From an uncultured Kordiimonas sp. (GTDB lineage: Bacteria; Pseudomonadota; Alphaproteobacteria; Sphingomonadales; Kordiimonadaceae): a stretch of 64,000 nucleotides of DNA. The number at the start of each line of letters is the position of its first letter. Positions within the stretch are counted from its first letter, which is position 1. The stretch lies in contig CANNDZ010000001.1 of the NCBI GenBank assembly GCA_947503575.1, positions 2,232,001-2,296,000 of the forward strand, given 5' to 3'. A model generated the notes under the pieces. That model searched no databases, was not told the DNA's origin, and saw nothing but the letters and a program-made list of their open reading frames with translations. Position numbers and translations under genes: made by a program. This document shows, piece after piece, positions 60,308 through 64,000 of the stretch.

Positions 60308-60882
60308 TGAACCGTTTATTGTCTATTTCTGCGTTTTTAAAGCGCATTGCTGAGACTTTGGGTCGCCTTTCTGCCTGGCTGATTGTTGTGCTTATTATGG
60401 TCATAATCACCGACGTCACGTTACGGCACTGGTTTGTTATCGGCTCCACAAAGTTGCAGGAGCTGGAATGGCACTTACACGGCGCCCTATTTCTGCTGGC
60501 GCTTGGCTGGGCATACAGCCGTGATGCCCATGTGCGGATAGAGCTTGCCAGCGAGCGGTTCGCCCCCAGAACAAAAGCATGGGTGGAGCTATTTGGTTGC
60601 CTTGTTTTCCTGTTACCATACGTCGCTGCAGTCATCTGGTTCGGCATAGACTATGTTGGCTACAGCCTTGAGTATAACGAAGCCAGCCCTTCTGCGACCG
60701 GGCTACCGGACCGATGGATTATCAAAGCCGCTATTCCAATAGGGTTTTTAACCCTTGGTTTTGCTGCGATTGCCCGGATGCTGGAAGCGATTGTGTTTTT
60801 GTTCGGGCCTGACGCGTTGCACGGGCAAACACATTTTGCGGGCCGCTATGCAGCGGATAAAACGCCAGAGGAGACAGTCTGA
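60304..60882 (+). CDS. dctQ: TRAP transporter small permease DctQ
   Basis: 192 aa from ATG 60304, overlapping the dctP stop by four bases (ATGATGA). Four membrane helices with the DctQ motif HWFVIGSTKLQELEWHLHGA and AYSRDAHVRIELASERF. It works as membrane partner of DctM. Its stop (TGATG) overlaps the dctM start by one base. Confidence 0.92.
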   Translation: MMNRLLSISAFLKRIAETLGRLSAWLIVVLIMVIITDVTLRHWFVIGSTKLQELEWHLHGALFLLALGWAYSRDAHVRIELASERFAPRTKAWVELFGCLVFLLPYVAAVIWFGIDYVGYSLEYNEASPSATGLPDRWIIKAAIPIGFLTLGFAAIARMLEAIVFLFGPDALHGQTHFAGRYAADKTPEETV

Positions 60883-62243
60883 TGGATATGTTCATCACCC
60901 TGCTCCCGTTCTTGATGTTCGCCTGCTTAGTGCCACTGTTATTCAGCGGCTATCCAATCGCTTTCATTCTTGGTGGCGTTGGACTGGGGTTTTGGGGCCT
61001 GGCAGTAGCAATAGGCATTGAAAACCCAAACAGCTTTTTTCTGGTCGTCAGCCGCATTTTCGGCGGCGTCGTGAACAAACAAATCCTGGTCGCCATTCCC
61101 ATGTTCATTTTCATGGGCACCATGATGGAACGCAGCGGTATTGCCCGTGATTTATTGAATACGCTTCAACTGATGACGCGGCGCGTGCCTGGTGGGTTAG
61201 CGCTCTCTGTGACGCTTTTGGGGGTTATTCTGGCAGCAACCACCGGCATTATTGGCGCCAGCGTTGTGATGATGACGCTGATGGCTCTGCCCGTCATGCT
61301 GGAGCGCGGGTATGACCGGGCATTGGCAACAGGCACCATAGCTGCATCCGGCACGCTGGGTATTCTTCTCCCGCCATCGATCATGCTGGTGGTGATGGCG
61401 GATTTGCTGGGCACATCCGCGGGCGGGCTGTTCCTTGCCGCTATTGTGCCAAGCCTGATGCTGGCGAGCTTTTACCTCCTGTATATATTTATACGAACCA
61501 GCCTGAACCCTGCGCTGGCCCCTATACAGGAAACAGATGATACTTTACCTGCATTGACGCCAGGCATCATTATCAGGAGCTTTTTACCACCGCTGGTGCT
61601 TATTCTTGCCGTTTTAGGGTCGATTTTTAGTGGTATTGCGACCCCGACAGAAGCCAGCGGTGTCGGCGCGTTTGGTGCATTGGTGCTGGCCCGCCTTCGC
61701 GGAGAACTGCGCTACACCGTGCTGCGGGACGTGGTGGAGCAAGCGACCTTAACGACCACCATGCTGTTCGGACTGTTTGTTGGTGCAACAGCCTTTTCTT
61801 ACGTTTTTGCGTTACTGGGCGGCCATGACCAGATTTTGCATATTATCCAGTCCAGCGGCACGAGTGGCTGGACTGTTCTGCTAATCCTGATGGTGGCCGT
61901 GTTCCTTCTGGGCTTCTTTTTTGACTGGATCGAAATTACGCTGATTATCCTGCCTGTGTTTGCGCCTATCATTGCTCATCTGGATTTTGGTGGACACCTA
62001 CCAGATCCTGGGCTGACAACCATGTGGTTTGCCATATTGATGGCAGTGAACCTGCAAACCAGTTTTCTGACACCACCGTTTGGTTTTGCGCTGTTTTATA
62101 TGAAGGGCGCTGCGGGTAACATGGTAGCATTGAAGGATATATACCGCGGCATTATCCCCTTTGTTATTCTGCAGCTTCTGGGGTTGCTTGCCATCTTGAT
62201 GTGGCCAGAGATTGCTTTGTGGCTGCCGCTTAACGGACGCTAA
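60882..62243 (+). CDS. dctM: TRAP transporter large permease DctM
   Basis: 453 aa with about twelve membrane helices. DctM signatures: LLFSGYPIAFILGGVGLGFW, PMFIFMGTMMERSGIARDLL, GIIGASVVMMTLMALPVML, ATGTIAASGTLGILLPPSIM and ATPTEASGVGAFGALV. Ion-driven uptake of the solute delivered by DctP. AGAGGAGA ribosome site. A hairpin follows. Confidence 0.96.
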   Translation: MDMFITLLPFLMFACLVPLLFSGYPIAFILGGVGLGFWGLAVAIGIENPNSFFLVVSRIFGGVVNKQILVAIPMFIFMGTMMERSGIARDLLNTLQLMTRRVPGGLALSVTLLGVILAATTGIIGASVVMMTLMALPVMLERGYDRALATGTIAASGTLGILLPPSIMLVVMADLLGTSAGGLFLAAIVPSLMLASFYLLYIFIRTSLNPALAPIQETDDTLPALTPGIIIRSFLPPLVLILAVLGSIFSGIATPTEASGVGAFGALVLARLRGELRYTVLRDVVEQATLTTTMLFGLFVGATAFSYVFALLGGHDQILHIIQSSGTSGWTVLLILMVAVFLLGFFFDWIEITLIILPVFAPIIAHLDFGGHLPDPGLTTMWFAILMAVNLQTSFLTPPFGFALFYMKGAAGNMVALKDIYRGIIPFVILQLLGLLAILMWPEIALWLPLNGR

Positions 62244-62263
62244 AAAACAGCATCTGAACAAGA

Positions 62264-62288
62264 AAGAAGCCCAGAAACCGGGCTTCTT
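62264..62288. terminator. Hairpin terminator between dctM and the DUF2336 gene
   Basis: AAGAAGCCC-N7-GGGCTTCTT, 9-bp perfect stem between convergent genes. On the minus strand it runs into TTCTTGTT; on the plus strand no T run follows. Confidence 0.7.
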
Positions 62289-62315
62289 GGGGAAATAAGC
62301 TCTGCAAAAACCTGA

Positions 62316-63443
62316 TTATGCCGCTGAAGCGCTGCTTCCCACATCGGCAGAGCCTAGCTTGCCGATCAGGTAATCAAGGTTTTCTGTGTCAATTTCGTCT
62401 TCAATGCGCGTTAGAACACGCTCAATCATCAATTTGCGGTAGGTTTCGCGGTCATCACCGCCGGTTTCCAGCATTTCGGTTGATAGATCAAGCGCCGCGC
62501 GCGCCATGACGAGAAACTGCGGCGGCATATCAGATACTTCAAACAATCGCTTCAAACCCATTTCGCCGCCATCATGCACCAGCTTGTACGCATTAATAAC
62601 GGGGATACCTGCTTTTTTGGCAAGGGCCACTTCGAAAAAGGTCGTGTCACCCATGCAGAGGGCCCGCAGCATCAGTGTCGGCGTCAGGCGCCCATTGGCT
62701 TCAAGCTGATCAACCAGTTGCTGAACAGTCCGTTGATCGCCACCTTCAACCAGCGATACCGTTGCTTTCTCACGGCTTTCAAGCAACAGGTCGGTTGCGG
62801 TTGTTGGGGAAATTTCATGATGCGTCATGATATGATCGCGCAGTTGCTCCGATACCATGGTGACCAGACGCTCTGACACCCCAACCGGCAAATCCTGGCG
62901 CTGCGCCATCGGGGCATTCACCTTCTGGCTGGTACCAAACTTATCGAGCACACGGTCAAACGTGCCTTCGTTCAAGCTTGCGCCCGTGTTACCAACCAGC
63001 GCTGCAACCACATCCTCATCATCTGTGTCAACCAGCGCGTCGGCAACACGTTCCGACACAATAGAGCGGCCTGCAACCGCCTTCTGATGATCAGCGCTAC
63101 GTGTTTTAACGATTTCGACCAAGTCTTCGTCTGTAAGCACCGAGGACGATTCGATCATCGGCATTGCGACGCTTTCGACATCTTTTGCCAAGGCTGCCGC
63201 AACGTCGTGCGGCACAGACGGGTTATCTTTCAAACTGTCGGACAAGGCCTCGCGCACACGCACGGCGGCATCTTTGACCATGGCACGAAAAATATCTTCT
63301 GCAATGGCGCGCTCCGCCTCACTCAGCGCTTTACCGGCAAAAGTGTTGGCGACTTTCTCCGCCGCCACTGCGCGGTTATCGCTGTTTGGATCTTGCAGAA
63401 GTTTGGCTACATCAGCACTGGAAAGGGTTGTCTCGTCGGACAC
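62316..63443 (-). CDS. DUF2336 domain-containing protein
   Basis: 375 aa from GTG 63443 (AGGGGA site). Helical repeats throughout: AVRVREALSDSLKDNPSVPH, VAGRSIVSERVADALV, DEDVVAALVGNTGASLNE and TPTLMLRALCMGDTTFFEVA. This is DUF2336, a HEAT-like alphaproteobacterial family of unknown function, seen in many cell-cycle- or CtrA-linked genomes. A perfect CtrA-type box lies about 80 bp upstream. Confidence 0.85.
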   Translation of the reverse strand: MSDETTLSSADVAKLLQDPNSDNRAVAAEKVANTFAGKALSEAERAIAEDIFRAMVKDAAVRVREALSDSLKDNPSVPHDVAAALAKDVESVAMPMIESSSVLTDEDLVEIVKTRSADHQKAVAGRSIVSERVADALVDTDDEDVVAALVGNTGASLNEGTFDRVLDKFGTSQKVNAPMAQRQDLPVGVSERLVTMVSEQLRDHIMTHHEISPTTATDLLLESREKATVSLVEGGDQRTVQQLVDQLEANGRLTPTLMLRALCMGDTTFFEVALAKKAGIPVINAYKLVHDGGEMGLKRLFEVSDMPPQFLVMARAALDLSTEMLETGGDDRETYRKLMIERVLTRIEDEIDTENLDYLIGKLGSADVGSSASAA

Positions 63444-63786
63444 AGCGGAAATCCCCTAAATTACAAATTACATGTGTGCTTTGATGCGTTTCCCAAAGCT
63501 TAGCCCGACAATAAAAGGAACAAGTTAACCCGTCGTTAAAAGCTCTCTAAACTTTTAGCGGCACATTTACACAGTGTACCTTGCCTGAAGATGGACTTGC
63601 ACAAGCCTAAAAGAACGGCATTTATCACCGTTTTTTTACTTGAGGCATCTTTCCATTGAGCCAAAGCGCGTTAGCGGCTAGCATGCGCGGCATTTAAGAG
63701 TAGTGGCACCAAAATGCCTCTATTCCCTGTCAAAGCGGCGAAAATAAAGACCGCATAAACAGTATCCTACCGAAGGGGGAATATGT
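63444..63786. other. Divergent intergenic region (343 bp)
   Basis: Between the DUF2336 gene and the AGCS symporter gene. It holds the CtrA-type box at 63524-63539. I see no convincing small gene or RNA element in the remainder. Confidence 0.55.
63524..63539 (-). promoter_or_regulatory. CtrA-type box upstream of the DUF2336 gene
   Basis: On the minus strand TTAA-CGACGGG-TTAAC fits the consensus TTAA-N7-TTAAC in every defined base. It is about 80 bp upstream of the GTG start, the usual place for a CtrA-activated promoter. Confidence 0.65.
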
Positions 63787-64000
63787 ATGAAACGCCTGAT
63801 GGCACGTTTTGCAATCATCGGCGCACTCGCCGCTTTATTGGCACCTGCAGCACTGGCCCAGGATGGAAGCGGCACATTTGCCGAAGCCGTCAACAGTGTT
63901 ATGGCACCCGTAAGCACATTTGTATCCGGCATCATCTTTTTCACGCTGCAGGATATTGTTAGCACCCTCCCTCCCATACCCTTTATCGTGTTATGGCTGT
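63787..64000 (+). CDS. Alanine/glycine:cation symporter (AGCS) family, N-terminal fragment
   Basis: Only 71 codons are in the window. A signal-like N-terminus (LMARFAIIGALAALLAPAAL) is followed by TFAEAVNSVMAPVSTFVSGI, then the start of the first transport helix (IPFIVLWL), as in alphaproteobacterial AGCS amino-acid symporters. Ribosome site AAGGGGGA before ATG 63787. The family call rests on a short stretch. Confidence 0.55.
   Translation, partial: MKRLMARFAIIGALAALLAPAALAQDGSGTFAEAVNSVMAPVSTFVSGIIFFTLQDIVSTLPPIPFIVLWL

Overview
The window looks like a chromosome segment of a free-living, polarly flagellated, probably marine alphaproteobacterium. I infer this from FlbT/FlaF/FliX flagellar regulators, an FlmG-type flagellin glycosyltransferase, a TipN-like polarity protein, a CtrA-type box, sigma-54 flagellar promoters and moderate GC. 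A PEP-CTERM/exopolysaccharide locus next to these genes would fit Kordiimonadales or relatives. That placement is inference; there is no rRNA or tRNA in the window.

Layout. (1) 1-7.5 kb: PEP-CTERM surface locus with a TPR protein (PrsT type, cut by the window edge), an EpsB-type sugar transferase, a divergent CobT-like protein without the catalytic Glu, and a 758-aa PEP-CTERM protein with a Pro-Glu repeat. (2) 7.6-14 kb: XRE regulator, aminopeptidase N, Lrp-type regulator, then a bufferin operon (bufA-bufB-bufC-doxX), a RiPP-type copper-sequestration system. (3) 14-22.5 kb, minus strand: motor/switch operon fliL-fliM-DUF6468-motE-cheZ-two MotB-like genes-giant periplasmic TPR protein. (4) 22.9-30 kb: flgF-flgG-flgA-flgH, convergent dksA, fliX, then flgI-flgJ-flbY-like-small gene. 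(5) 30.3-49.6 kb: four flagellin genes and flaG surrounding a ten-gene minus-strand flagellin glycosylation operon (flmG, SAF-less NeuB, SpsF-PseG fusion, two methyltransferases, ATP-grasp, Gfo/Idh oxidoreductase, GH57, pseB, pseC), with flbT-flaF between flmG and the tandem flagellins. (6) 49.8-64 kb: MoxR-VWA pair, TonB-domain protein, alkaline phosphatase, an Hpt-receiver-Hpt phosphorelay operon, a TipN-like coiled-coil protein, a TRAP transporter, DUF2336, and the start of an AGCS symporter.

How it fits together: sigma-54 promoters, each preceded by CGGCAAAATT-like elements that resemble ftr/FlbD sites, precede flgF, flgI and all four flagellin genes. The three tandem flagellins carry leaders with A-loop hairpins, the last sequestering the Shine-Dalgarno sequence, directly downstream of flbT/flaF, which control flagellin at the mRNA/secretion level. 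The intervening operon appears to make and attach a nonulosonic acid (pseudaminic/legionaminic-like) to flagellin, but it lacks a PseH acetyltransferase and contains ATP-grasp, oxidoreductase, GH57 and methyltransferase genes that point to an altered sugar.
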